From the NCBI GenBank assembly GCA_027186245.1, contig CP114482.1, forward strand, positions 16,511,209-16,575,208: DNA of 64,000 nt. Direction: 5' to 3'. The notes under the pieces were generated by a model. The model was not told where the DNA came from and ran no database searches. It saw only the letters and a program-made list of their open reading frames with translations. Source of the stretch: Coriaria nepalensis (taxonomy: Eukaryota > Streptophyta > Magnoliopsida > Cucurbitales > Coriariaceae). This document shows, in pieces, positions 48,475 to 61,541 of the stretch. The first letter of the stretch is position 1. Every line of letters begins with the position of its first letter. The translations under genes and the position numbers were made by a program.

Positions 48475-51147
48475 AGCCTTAAAGTCATCTTTGCGTCTCT
48501 TTTAGTCAGTGAATCATTCTAAATAACTTCGAATGAAATTCGGCCCTTAAACATGACTTTCGTGCGTAACTTGCAGTTGATCTATTGAAGGCAAGAATGC
48601 ATTTGTTTAGCCTTAAAGTCATGTCATTGAGTCTCTTTTAGTCATTAAATCATTCTAAATTAATTCGAAAGAATTCTATTTTCGCCTTTCAAACATTATT
48701 TTCTTACATAACTTGTAATTAATCTATTGAAGACAACAACGCATTATTTTAGCATTAAAAAGCATATCACTCAGTCTTTTCAATCATTAAATTGTTTGAA
48801 GGCACTTCGAACCAATTCTCTTTTTGCATTTAAAACGCGACTTTCGTGCATAACTTGCAATTGATCTATTGATGGCAACTATGCATTTTTTAGCGTTCAA
48901 GTCATATTTTTGCATCTCTTTTGGTCAGTAAATCATTCTAAATCACTTCGTACGAAATTCGGCATTTAAACATGACTTTCGTGCATAACTTGCAGTTGAT
49001 CTATTATAGGCAACAATGCATTTGTTTTGCCTTAAAGTCATGTCATTGAGTCTCTTTTAGTCATTAAATCATTCTAAATTAATTCGAACGAATTCTATTT
49101 TTGCCCTTCAAACATAATTTTCTTACATAACTTGTAATTAATCTATTGAAGACAACAATGCATTATTTTAGCATTAAAAAGCATATCACTCAGTCTTTTC
49201 AATCATTGAATTGTTTGAAGGCACTTCGAACCAATTCTCTTGTTGCATTTAAAACGCGACTTTCGTGCGTAACTTGCAATTGATCTATTGATGGCAACTA
49301 TGCATTTTTTAGCCTTAAAGTCATCTTTGCGTCTCTTTTAGTCAGTGAATCATTCTAAATAACTTCGAATGAAATTCGGCCCTTAAACATGACTTTCGTG
49401 CGTAACTTGCAGTTGATCTATTGAAGGCAAGAATGCATTTGTTTAGCTTTAAATTCATGTCACTGAGTCTCTTCTAGTCATTAAATCATTCTAAATTAAT
49501 TCGAACGAATTCTATTTTCGCCCTTCAAATATTATTTTCTTACATAACTTGTAATTAATCTATTGAAGACAACAATGCATTATTTTAGAATTAAAAACCA
49601 TATCAGTCAGTCTTTTCAATCAGTAAGTTGTTTGAAAGCACTTCGAACCAATTCTCTTTTTGCATTTAAAATGCGACTTTCGTGCATAACTTGCAATTGA
49701 TCTATTGATGGCAACTATGCATTTTTTAGATTTCAAGTCATATTTTTGCGTCTCTTTTAGTCAGTAAATCATTCTAAATCACTTCGAACTAAATTCGGCC
49801 TTTAAACATGACTTTCATGCGTAACTTGCAGTTGATCTATTGAAGGCATGAATGCATTTGTTTAGCCTTAAAGTCATGTCATTGAGTCTCTTCTAGTCAT
49901 TAAATCATTCTAAATTAATTCGAACAAATTCTATTTTTGCCCTTCAAACATTATTTTCTTACATAACTTGTAATTAATCTATCGAAGACAACAATGCATT
50001 ATTTTAGCATTAAAAAGCATATCACTCAGTCTTTTCAATCATTAAATTGTTTGAAGACACTTCGAACCAATTCTCTTTTTGCATTTAAAACACGACTTTC
50101 GTGCATAACTTGCATTTGATCTATTGATGGCAACTATGCATTTTTTAGCGTTCAAGTCATATTTTTGCGTCTCTTTTTGTCAGTAAATCATTCTAAATCA
50201 CTTCGAACTAAATTCGGCCTTTAAACATGATTTTCTTGCGTAACTTGCAGTTGATCTATTGAAGGCAAGAATGCATTTGTTTAGCGTTAAAGTCATGTCA
50301 TTGAGTCTCTTTTAGTCATTAAATCATTCTAAATTAATTCGAACGAATTCTATTTTTGCCCTTCAAACATTATTTTCTTACATAACTTGTAATTAATCTA
50401 TTGAAGACAACAATGCATTATTTTAGCATTAAAAAGCATATCACTCATTCTTTTCAATCATTGAATTGTTTGAAGGCACTTCGAACCAATTCTCTTGTTG
50501 CGTTTAAAACGCGACTTTCGTGCATAACTTGCAATTGATCTATTGATGGCAACTATGCATTTTTTAGCCTTAAAGTCATCTTTGCGTCTCTTTTAGTCAG
50601 TGAATCATTCTAAATAACTTCGAATGAAATTCGGCCCTTAAACATGACTTTCGTGCGTAACTTGCAGTTGATCTATTGAAGGCAAGAATGCATTTGTTTA
50701 GCCTTAAAGTCATGTCATTGAGTCTCTTTTAGTCATTAAATCATTCTAAATTAATTCGAAAGAATTCTATTTTCGCCTTTCAAACATTATTTTCTTACAT
50801 AACTTGTAATTAATCTATTGAAGACAACAACGCATTATTTTAGCATTAAAAAGCATATCACTCAGTCTTTTCAATCATTAAATTGTTTGAAGGCACTTCG
50901 AACCAATTCTCTTTTTGCATTTAAAACGCGACTTTCGTGCATAACTTGCAATTGATCTATTGATGGCAACTATGCATTTTTTAGCGTTCAAGTCATATTT
51001 TTGCATCTCTTTTGGTCAGTAAATCATTCTAAATCACTTCGTACGAAATTCGGCATTTAAACATGACTTTCGTGCATAACTTGCAGTTGATCTATTATAG
51101 GCAACAATGCATTTGTTTTGCCTTAAAGTCATGTCATTGAGTCTCTT
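48475..51147 (+). repeat. Five-unit (2091-bp) repeat pair
   Basis: The segment from about 48475 to 49056 and that from about 50566 to 51147 share a rare series: AATAACTTCGAATG, GGCCCTTAAAC, CGAAAGAATTC, CGCCTTTCAAAC, CAACAACGC, TTTGCATCTCTTTTGGTC, TCGTACGAAATTCGGC and TTTGTTTTGCC. Their offset is 2091 bp, five units less two short-C deletions. The units at 46072 and 48163 also share a series (GCCATTCAAATATT, CATTACTTG) at the same 2091-bp offset, so a five-unit exchange step acted more than once here. Confidence 0.78.
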
Positions 51148-51927
51148 CTAGTCATTAAATCATTCTAAATTAATTCAAACGAATTCTATTTTCGCCCTCC
51201 AAACATTATTTTTTTACATAACTTGCAATTAATCTACTAAAGACAACAATGCATTATTTTAGCATTAAAAAGCATATCACTCAGTCTTTTCAATCATTAA
51301 ATTGTTTGAAGACACTTCGAACGAATTCTCTTTTTGCATTTAAAACGTGACTTTCGTGCATAACTTGCAATTGATCTATTGATGGCAACTATGCATTTTT
51401 TAGCGTTCAAGTCATATTTTTGCGCCTCTTTTAATCAGTAAATCATTCTAAATCACTTCGAACTAAATTCGGCCTTTAAACATGACTTTCGTGCGTAACT
51501 TGCAGTTGATCTATTGAAGGCAACAATGCATTTGTTTAGCCTTAAAGTCATGTCATTGAGTCTCTTTTAGTCATTAAATCATTCTAAATTAATTCGAACG
51601 AATTCTATTTTCGCCCTTCAAACATTATTTTCTTACATAACTTGTAATTAATCTATTGAAGACAACAATGCATTATTTTAGCATTAAAAAGCATATCACT
51701 CAGTCTTTTCAATCATTAAATTGTTTGGAAGCACTTCGAACCAATTCTCTTTTTGCATTTAAAACGCGACTTTCGTGCATAACTTGCAGTTGATCTATTG
51801 ATGGCAACTATGCATTTTTTAGCGTTCAAGTCATATTTTTGCGTCTCTTTTAGTCAGTAAATCATTCTAAATCACTTCGAACTAAATTCGGCCTTTAAAC
51901 ATGACTTTCATGCGTAACTTGCAGTTG

Positions 51928-52342
51928 ATCTATTGAAGGCATGAATGCATTTGTTTAGCCTTAAAGTCATGTCATTGAGTCTCTTCTAGTCATTAAATCA
52001 TTCTAAATTAATTCGAACAAATTCTATTTTTGCCCTTCAAACATTATTTTCTTACATAACTTGTAATTAATCTATTGAAGACAACAATGCATTATTTTAG
52101 CATTAAAAAGCATATCACTCAGTCTTTTCAATCATTAAATTGTTTGAAGGCACTTCGAACCAATTCTCTTTTTGCGTTTAAAACGCGACTTTCGTGCATA
52201 ACCTGCAATTGATCTATTGATGGCAACTGCATTTTTTAGCCTTAAAGTCATCTTTGCGTCTCTTTGAGTCAGTGAATCATTCTAAATCACTTCGAACGAA
52301 ATTCGGCCTTTAAACACGACTTTCGTGCGTAACTTGCAGTAG
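51928..52342 (+). repeat. Shortest unit (415 bp)
   Basis: This unit has a short C plus a further 2-bp loss in the C head (GGCAACTGCATTTT in place of GGCAACTATGCATTTT, near 52223) and TCTTTGAGTC. The matching unit at 52762 keeps ACTATGCAT. The deletion is therefore private and more recent than the amplification that produced the pair. Confidence 0.85.
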
Positions 52343-55300
52343 ATCTATTGAAGGCAACAATGCATTTGTTTAGCCTTAAATTCATGTCACTGAGTCTCTT
52401 CTAGTCATTAAATCATTCTAAATTAATTCGAACGAATTCTATTTTCGCCCTTCAAATATTATTTTCTTACATAACTTGTAATTAATCTATTGAAGACAAC
52501 AATGCATTATTTTAGAATTAAAAACCATATCAGTCAGTCTTTTCAATCAGTAAATTGTTTGAAGGCACTTCGAACCAATTCTCTTTTTGCATTTAAAATG
52601 CGACTTTCGTGCATAACTTGCAATTGATCTATTGATGGCAACTATGCATTTTTTAGATTTCAAGTCATATTTTTGCGTCTCTTTTAGTCAGTAAATCATT
52701 CTAGATCACTTCGAACTAAATTCGGCCTTTAAACATGACTTTCATGCGTAACTTGCAGTTGATCTATTGAAGGCATGAATGCATTTGTTTAGCCTTAAAG
52801 TCATGTCATTGAGTCTCTTCTAGTCATTAAATCATTCTAAATTAATTCGAACAAATTCTATTTTTGCCCTTCAAACATTATTTTCTTACATAACTTGTAA
52901 TTAATCTATTGAAGACAACAATGCATTATTTTAGCATTAAAAAGCATATCACTCAGTCTTTTCAATCATTAAATTGTTTGAAGGCACTTCGAACCAATTC
53001 TCTTTTTGCGTTTAAAACGCGACTTTCGTGCATAACCTGCAATTGATCTATTGATGGCAACTATGCATTTTTTAGCCTTAAAGTCATCTTTGCGTCTCTT
53101 TTAGTCAGTGAATCATTCTAAATCACTTCGAACGAAATTCGGCCTTTAAACACGACTTTCGTGCGTAACTTGCAGTAGATCTATTAAAGGCAACAATGCA
53201 TTTGTTTAGCCTTAAATTCATGTCACTGAGTCTCTTCTAGTCATTAAATCATTCTAAATTAATTCGAACGAATTCTATTTTCGCCCTTCAAATATTATTT
53301 TCTTACATAACTTGTAATTAATCTATCGAAGACAACAATGCATTATTTTAGCATTAAAAAGCATATCACTCAGTCTTTTCAATCATTAAATTGTTTGAAG
53401 ACACTTCGAACCAATTCTCTTTTTGCATTTAAAACACGACTTTCGTGCATAACTTGCAATTGATCTATTGATGGCAACTATGCATTTTTTAGCGTTCAAG
53501 TCATATTTTTGCGTCTCTTTTAGTCAGTAAATCATTCTAAATCACTTCGAACTAAATTCGGCCTTTAAACATGATTTTCTTGCGTAACTTGCAGTTGATC
53601 TATTGAAGGCAAGAATGCATTTGTTTAGCCTTAAAGTCATGTCATTGAGTGTCTTTTAGTCATTAAATCATTCTAAATTAATTCGAACGAATTCTATTTT
53701 TGCCCTTCAAACATTATTTTCTTACATAACTTGTAATTAATCTATTGAAGACAACAATGCATTATTTTAGCATTAAAAAGCATATCACTCAGTCTTTTCA
53801 ATCATTGAATTGTTTGAAGGCACTTCGAACCAATTCTCTTGTTGCGTTTAAAACGCGACTTTCGTGCATAACTTGCAATTGATCTATTGATGGCAACTAT
53901 GCATTTTTTAGCCTTAAAGTCATCTTTGCGTCTCTTTTAGTCAGTGAATCATTCTAAATAACTTCGAACGAAATTCGGCCTTTATACATGACTTTCGTGC
54001 GTAACTTGCAGTTGATCTATTGAAGGCAAGAATGCATTTGTTTAGCCTTAAAGTCATGTCATTGAGTCTCTTTTAGTCATTAAATCATTCTAAATTAATT
54101 CGAAAGAATTCTATTTTCGCCCTTCAAACATTATTTTCTTACATAACTTGTAATTAATCTATTGAAGACAACAACGCATTATTTTAGCATTAAAAAGCAT
54201 ATCACTCAGTCTTTTCAATCATTAAATTGTTTGAAGGCACTTCGAACCAATTCTCTTTTTGCATTTAAAACGCGACTTTCGTGCATAACTTGCAGTTGAT
54301 CTATTGATGGCAACTATGCATTTTTTAGCATTCAAGTCATATTTTTGCGTCTCATTTAGTCAGTAAAACATTCTAAATCACTTCGAACTAAATTCGGCCT
54401 TTAAACATGACTTTCATGCGTAACTTGCAGTTGATCTATTGAAGGCAAGAATGCATTTGTTTAGCCTTAAAGTCATGTCATTGAGTCTCTTCTAGTCATT
54501 AAATCATTCTAAATTAGTTCGAACAAATTCTATTTTCGCCATTCAAATATTATTTTCTTACATTACTTGTACTTAATCTATTGAAGACAACAATGCATTA
54601 TTTTAGCATTAAAAAGCATATGACTCAGTCTTTTCAACCATTAAATTGTATGAAGGCACTTCGAACCAATTCTCTTGTTGCGTTTAAAACGCGACTTTCG
54701 TGCATAACTTGCAATTGATCTCTTGATGGCAACTATGCATTTTTTAGCCTTAAAGTCATCTTTGCGTCTCTTTTAGTCAGTGAATCATTCTAAATCACTT
54801 CGAACGAAATTCGGCCTTTAAACATGACTTTCGTGCGTAACTTGCAGTTGATCTATTGAAGGCAACAATGCATTTGTTTAGCCTTAAAGTCATGTCATTG
54901 AGTCTCTTTTAGTCATTAAATCATTCTAAATTAATTCGAAAGAATTCTATTTTTGCCCTTCAAACATTATTTTCTTACATAACTTGTAATTAATCTATTG
55001 AAGACAACAACGCATTATTTTAGCATTAAAAAGCATATCACTCAGTCTGTTCAATCATTAAATTGTTTGAAGGCACTTCAAACCAATTCTCTTTTTGCAT
55101 TTAAAACGCCACTTTCGTGCATAACTTGCAATTGATCTATTGATGGCAACTATGCATTTTTTAGCCTTAAAGTCATCTTTGCGTCTCTTTTAGTCAGTGA
55201 ATCATTCTAAATCACTTCGTACGAAACTCGGCATTTAAACATGACTTTCGTGCATAACTTGCAGTTGATCTATTATAGGCAACAATGCATTTGTTTAGCC

Positions 55301-56940
55301 TTAAATTCATGTCATTGAGTCTCTTTTAGTCATTAAATCATTCTAAATTAATTCGAACGAATTCTATTTTCGCCCTTCAAATATTATTTTCTTACATAAC
55401 TTGTAATTAATCTATTGAAGACAACAATGCATTATTTTAGAATTAAAAACCATATCAGTCAGTCTTTTCAATCAGTAAATTGTTTGAAGGCACTTCGATT
55501 CGATTCTCTTTTTGCATTTAAAATGCGACTTTCGTGCATAACTTGCAATTGATCTATTGATGGCAACTATGCATTTTTTAGATTTCAAGTCATATTTTTG
55601 CGTCTCTTTTAGTAAGTAAATCATTCTAAATCACTTCGTATGAAATTCGGCATTTGAACATGACTTTCGTGCATAACTTGCCGTTGATCTATTATAGGCA
55701 ACAATGCATTTGTTTAACCTTAAATTCATGTCACTGAGTCTCTTCTAGTCACTAAATCATTCTAAATTAGTTCGAACGAATTCGATTTTCGCCCTTCAAA
55801 TATTATTTTCTTCCATAACTTGTAATTAATCTATCGAAGAGAACAATGCATTATTTTAGCATTAAAAAGCATATCACTCAGTCTTTTCAATCATTAAATT
55901 GTTTGAAGACACTTCGAACCAATTCTCTTTTTGCATTTAAAACGCGACTTTCGTGCATAACTTGCAATTGATCTATTGATGGCAACTATGCATTTTTTAG
56001 CGTTCAAGTCATATTTTTGCGTCTCTTTAGTCAGTAAATCATTCTAGATCACTTCGAACTAAATTCAGCCTTGAAACACGACTTTCGTGCGTAACTTGCA
56101 GTAGATCTATTAAAGGCAACAATGCATTTGTTTAGCCTTAAATTCATGTCACTGAGTCTCTTCTAGTCATTAAATCATTCTAAATTAATTCGAACGAATT
56201 CTATTTTCGCCATTCAAATATTATTTTCTTACATTACTTGTAATTAATCTATTGAAGACAACAATGCATTATTTTAGCATTAAAAGGCATATGACTCAGT
56301 CTTTTCAATCATTAAATTGTATGAAGGCACTTCGAACCAATTCTCTTGTTGCGTTTAAAACGCGACTTTCGTGCATAACTTGCAATTGATCTATTGATGG
56401 CAACTATGCATCTTTTATCCTTAAAGTCATCTTTGCGTCTCTTTTAGTCAGTGAATCATTCTAAATAACTTCGAACGAAATTCGGCCTGTAAACATGACT
56501 TTCGTGCGTAACTTGCAGTTGATCTATTGAAAGCAAGAATGCATTTGTTTAGCCTTAAAGTCATGTCATTGAGTCTCTTTTAGTCATTAAATCATTCTAA
56601 ATTAATTCGAAAGAATTCTATTTTCGCCCTTCAAACATTATTTTCTTACATAACTTGTAATTAATCTATCGAAGACAACAACGCATTATTTTAGCTTTAA
56701 AAAGCATATCACTCAGTCTTTTCAATCATTAAATTGTTTGAAGGCACTTCGAACCAATTCTCTTTTTGCATTTAAAACACGACTTTCGTGCATAACTTGC
56801 AATTGATCTATTGATGGCAACTATGCATTTTTTAGCGTTCAAGTCATATTTTTGCGTCTCTTTTAGTCAGTAAATCATTCTAAATCACTTCGAACTAAAT
56901 TCGGCCTTTAAACATGATTTTCTTGCGTAACTTGCAGTTG

Positions 56941-57359
56941 ATCTATTGAAGGCAAGAATGCATTTGTTTAGCCTTAAAGTCATGTCATTGAGTCTCTTTT
57001 AGTCATTAAATCATTCTAAATTAATTCGAACCAATTCTATTTTCGCCCTCCAAACATTATTTTTTTACATAACTTTAAATTAATCGACTAAAGACAACAA
57101 TGCATTATTTTAGCATTAAAAAGCATATCACTCAGTCTTTTCAATCATTAAATTGTTTGAAGAAACTTCGAACCAATTCTCTTTTTGCATTTAATACGCG
57201 AGTTTCGTGCATAACTTGCAATTGATCTATTGATGGAAACTATGCATTTTTTAGCGTTCAAGTCATATATTTGCGTGTCTCTTAGTCAGTAAATCATTCT
57301 AAATCACTTCGAACTAAATTCGGCCTTTAAACATGATTTTCTTGCGTAACTTGCAGTTG
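56941..57359 (+). repeat. Strongly diverged unit 137
   Basis: This unit has an unusual load of private changes: CGAACCAATTC in A, CATAACTTTAAATTAATCG at the A/B border, CGACTAAAGAC, GAAGAAACTTCG, TTTAATACGCGAG, and CATATATTTGCGTGTCTC in C. CCCTCCAAAC and TTTTTTTAC link it to the unit at 51090. It keeps full length and phase, so only base changes have accumulated. Confidence 0.8.
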
Positions 57360-58195
57360 ATCTATTGAAGTCAAGAATGCATTTGTTTAGCCTTAAAGTC
57401 ATGTCATTGAGTCTCTTCAAGTCATTAAATCATTCTAAATTAGTTCGAACAAATTCTATTTTCGCTATTCAAATATTATTTTCTTACATTACTTGTAATT
57501 AATCTATTGAAGACAACAATGCATTATTTTAGCATTAAAAAGCATATGACTCAGTCTTTTCAATCATTAAATTGTTTGAAGGCACTTCGAACCAATTCTC
57601 TTGTTGCGTTTAAAACGCGACTTTCGTGCATAACTTGCAATTGATCTATTGATGGCAACTATGCATTTTTTAGCCTTAAAGTCATCTTTGCGTCTCTTTT
57701 AGTCAGTGAATCATTCTAAATAACTGGGAACGAAATTCGGCCTTTATACATGACTTTCGTGCGTAACTTGCAGTTGATCTATTGAAGGCAAGAATGCATT
57801 TGTTTAGCCTTAAAGTCATGTCATTGAGTCTCTTTTAGTCATTAAATCATTCTAAATTAATTCGAATGAATTCTATTTTCGCCCTTCAAACATTATTTTC
57901 TTACATAACTTGTAATTAATCTATTGAAGACAACAACGCATTATTTTAGCATTAAAAAGCATATCACTCAGTCTTTTCAATCATTAAATTGTTTGAAGGC
58001 ACTTCGAACCAATTCTCTTTTTGCATTTAAAACGCGACTTTCGTGCATAACTTGCAGTTGATCTATTGATGGCAACTATGCATTTTTTAGCGTTCAAGTC
58101 ATATTTTTGCGTCTCATTTAGTCAGTAAATCATTCTAAATCACTTCGAACTAAATTCGGCCTTTAAACGTGACTTTCATGCGTAACTTGCAGTTG

Positions 58196-61100
58196 ATCTA
58201 TTGAAGGCAAGAATGCATTTGTTTAGCCTTAAAGTCATGTCATTGAGTCTCTTCTAGTCATTAAATCATTCTAAATTAGTTCGAACAAATTCTATTTTCG
58301 CCATTCAAATATTATTTTCTTACATTACTTGTAATTAATCTATTGAAGACAACAATGCATTATTTTAGCATTAAAAGGCATATGACTCAGTCTTTTCAAT
58401 CATTAAATTGTATGAAGGCACTTCGAACCAATTCTCTTGTTGCGTTTAAAACGCGACTTTCGTGCATAACTTGCAATTGATCTATTGATGGCAACTATGC
58501 ATCTTTTATCCTTAAAGTCATCTTTGCGTCTCTTTTAGTCAGTGAATCATTCTAAATAACTTCGAACGAAATTCGGCCTTTAAACATGACTTTCGTGCGT
58601 AACTTGCAGTTGATCTATTGAAAGCAAGAATGCATTTGTTTAGCCTTAAAATCATGTCATTGAGTCTCTTTTAGTCATTAAATCATTCTAAATTAATTCG
58701 AAAGAATTCTATTTTCGCCCTTCAAACATTATTTTCTTACATAACTTGTAATTAATCTATTGAAGACAACAACGCATTATTTTAGCATTAAAAAGCATAT
58801 CACTCAGTCTTTTCAATCATTAAATTGTTTGAAGGCACTTCGAACCAATTCTCTTTTTGCATTTAAAACGCGACTTTCGTGCATAACTTGCAATTGATCT
58901 ATTGATGGCAACTATGCATTTTTTAGCGTTCAAGTCGTATTTTTGCATCTCTTTTGGTCAGTAAATCATTCTAAATCACTTCGAACTAAATTCGGCCTTT
59001 AAACATGACTTTCATGCGTAACTTGCAGTTGATCTATTGAAGGCATGAATGCATTTGTTTAGCCTTAAAGTCATGTCATTGAGTCTCTTCTAGTCATTAA
59101 ATCATTCTAAATTAATTCGAACAAATTCTATTTTTGCCCTTCAAACATTATTTTCTTACATAACTTGTAAACAATCTATTGAAGACAATAATGCATTATT
59201 TTAGCATTAAAAAGCATATCACTCAGTCTTTTCAATCATTAAATTGTTTGAAGGCACTTCGAACAAATTCTCTTTTTGCGTTTAAAACGCGACTTTCGTG
59301 CATAACCTACAATTGATCTATTGATGGAAGCTATGCATTTTTTAGCCTTAGAGTCATCTTTGCGTCTCTTTTAGTCAGTGAATCATTCTAAATCACTTCG
59401 AACGAAATTCGGCCTTTAAACATGACTTTCGTGTGTAACTTGCAGTAGATCTATTGAAGGCAACAATGCATTTGTTTAGCCTTAAATTCATGTCACTGAG
59501 TCTCTTCTAGTCATTAAATCATTCTAAATTAATTCGAACAAATTCTATTTTCGCCCTTCAAATATTATTTTCTTACATAACTTGTAATTAATCTATTCAA
59601 GACAACAATGCATTATTTTAGAATTAAAAACCATATCAGTCAGTCTTTTCAATCAGTAAATTGTTTGAAGGCACTTCGAACCAATTCTCTTTTTGCATTT
59701 AAAATGCGACTTTCGTGCATAACTTGCAATTGATCTATTGATGGCAACTATGCATTTTTTAGATTTCAAGTCATATTTTTGCGTCTCTTTTAGTCAGTAA
59801 ATCATTCTAAATCACTTCGTATGAAATTCGGCATTTGAACATGACTTTCGTGCATAACTTGCCGTTGATCTATTATAGGCAACAATGCATTTGTTTAACC
59901 TTAAATTCATGTCACTGAGTCTCTTCTAGTCATTAAATCATTCTAAATTAGTTCGAACGAATTCGATTTTCGCCCTTCAAAGATTATTTTCTTCCATAAC
60001 TTGTAATTAATCTATCGAAGACAACAATGCATTATTTTAGCATTAAAAAGCATATCACTCAGTCTTTTCAATCATTAAATTGTTTGAAGCCACTTCGAAC
60101 CAATTCTCTTTTTGCATTTAAAACGCGACTTTCGTGCATAACTTGCAATTGATCTATTGATGACAACTATGCATTTTTTAGCGTTCAAGTCATATTTTTG
60201 CATCTCTTTTAGTCAGTAAATCATTCTAAATCACTTCGAACTAAATTCGGCCTCGAAACATGATTTTCTTGCGTAACTTGCAGTTGATCTATTGAAGGCA
60301 AGAATGCATTTGTTTAGCCTTAAAGTCATGTCATTGAGTCTCTTCTAGTCATTAAATCATTCTAAATTAGTTCGAACAAATTCTATTATCGCCATTCAAA
60401 TATTATTTTCTTACATTACTTGTAATTAATCTATTGAAGACAACAATGCATTATTTTAGCATTAAAAAGCTGATGACTCAGTCTTTTCAATCATTAAATT
60501 GTTTGAAGGCACTTCGAACCAATTCTCTTGTTGCGTTTAAAACGCGACTTTCGTGCATAACTTGCAATTGATCTATTGATGGCAACTATGCATTTTTTAG
60601 CCTTAAAGTCATCTTTGCGTCTCTTTTAGTCAGTGAATCATTCCAAATCACTTCGAACAAAATTCGGCCTTTAAACATGACTTTCGTGCGTAACTTGCAG
60701 TAGATCTATTGAAGGCAACAATGCATTTGTTTAGCCTTAAATTCATGTCACTGAGTCTCTTCTAGTCATTAAATCATTCTAAATTAATTCGAACGAATTC
60801 TATTTTCGCCCTTCAAATATTATTTTCTTACATAACTTGTAATTAATCTATTCAAGACAACAATGCATTATTTTAGAATTAAAAACCATATCAGTCAGTC
60901 TTTTCAATCAGTAAATTGTTTGAAGGCACTTCGAACCAATTCTCTTTTTGCATTTAAAATGCGACTTTCGTGCATAACTTGCAATTGATCTATTGATGGC
61001 AACTATGCATTTTCTAGATTTCAAGTCATATTTTTGCGTCTCTTTTAGTCAGTAAATCATTCTAAATCACTTCGTATGAAATTCGGCATTTGAACTTGAC

Positions 61101-61541
61101 TTTCGTGCATAACTCGCCGTTGATCTATTATAGGCAACAATGCATTTGTTTAACCTTAAATTCATGTCACTGAGTCTCTTCTAGTCATAAAATCATTCTA
61201 AATTAGTTCGAACGAATTCGATTTTCGCCCCTCAAATATTATTTTCTTACATAACTTGTAATTAATGTATCGAAGACAACAATGCATTATTTTAGCATTA
61301 AAAAGCATATCACTCAGTCTTTTCAATCATTAAATTGTTTGAAGCCACTTCGAACCAATTCTCTTTTTACATTTAAAACGCGACTTTCGTGCATAACTTG
61401 CAGTTGATCTATTGATGGCAACTATGCATTTTTTAGCGTTCAAGTCATATTTTTGCGTCTCATTTAGTCAGTAAATCATTCTAAATCACTTCGAACTAAA
61501 TTCGGCCTTTAAACATGACTTTCATGCGTAACTTGCAGTTG
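58196..61541 (+). repeat. 8-unit (3346-bp) super-repeat, copy 1
   Basis: Units at 58196, 58613, 59032, 59449, 59868, 60287, 60704 and 61123. Markers in order: GCCATTC with GTATGAAGG and CATCTTTTATCC; CGAAAGAATTC with CAACAACGC and GTCGTATTTTTGCATC; GGCATGAATGC with TGTAAACAATC and GGAAGCTATG; AAATTCATG with TATTCAAGACAAC and AGAATTAAAAACC; ATTATAGGC with CAAAGATTATT; CTATTATCGCCATTC with a short C; AAATTCATG with TTTTCTAGATTTC; ATTATAGGC with CGCCCCTCAAAT. Copy 2 begins at 61542, exactly 3346 bp on (8 x 419 minus three 2-bp short-C losses). Confidence 0.9.
59695..59707. repeat. Perfect 13-bp dyad, GCATTTAAAATGC variant
   Basis: A C-to-T change in the right arm makes the dyad perfect in the other direction. 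I find it in all units whose B has AGAATTAAAAACC or AGAAATAAAAACC and CAGTCAGTC (starts 34356, 40636, 44815, 46908, 49416, 52343, 55268, 59449, 60704, 62795), and also in the unit at 61959. In nearly all of these the following C has AGATTTCAAG or AGATTTTAAG. Confidence 0.82.

Larger units (their letters stand above)
41473..58195 (+). repeat. Mosaic domain, 40 units, short C common
   Basis: Units start at 41473, 41890, 42309, 42728, 43147, 43564, 43981, 44398, 44815, 45234, 45653, 46072, 46491, 46908, 47327, 47744, 48163, 48580, 48999, 49416, 49835, 50254, 50671, 51090, 51509, 51928, 52343, 52762, 53179, 53598, 54015, 54434, 54851, 55268, 55687, 56105, 56522, 56941, 57360 and 57777. No single super-period holds. 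A limited set of unit classes recurs in changing order: AAGAATGC heads with CGAAAGAATTC and CAACAACGC; AAATTCATG units with AGAATTAAAAACC in B; ATTATAGGC units with GAATTCGATTTT; and GCCATTCAAATATT units with CATTACTTG. Many have the 133-bp C. Confidence 0.85.
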
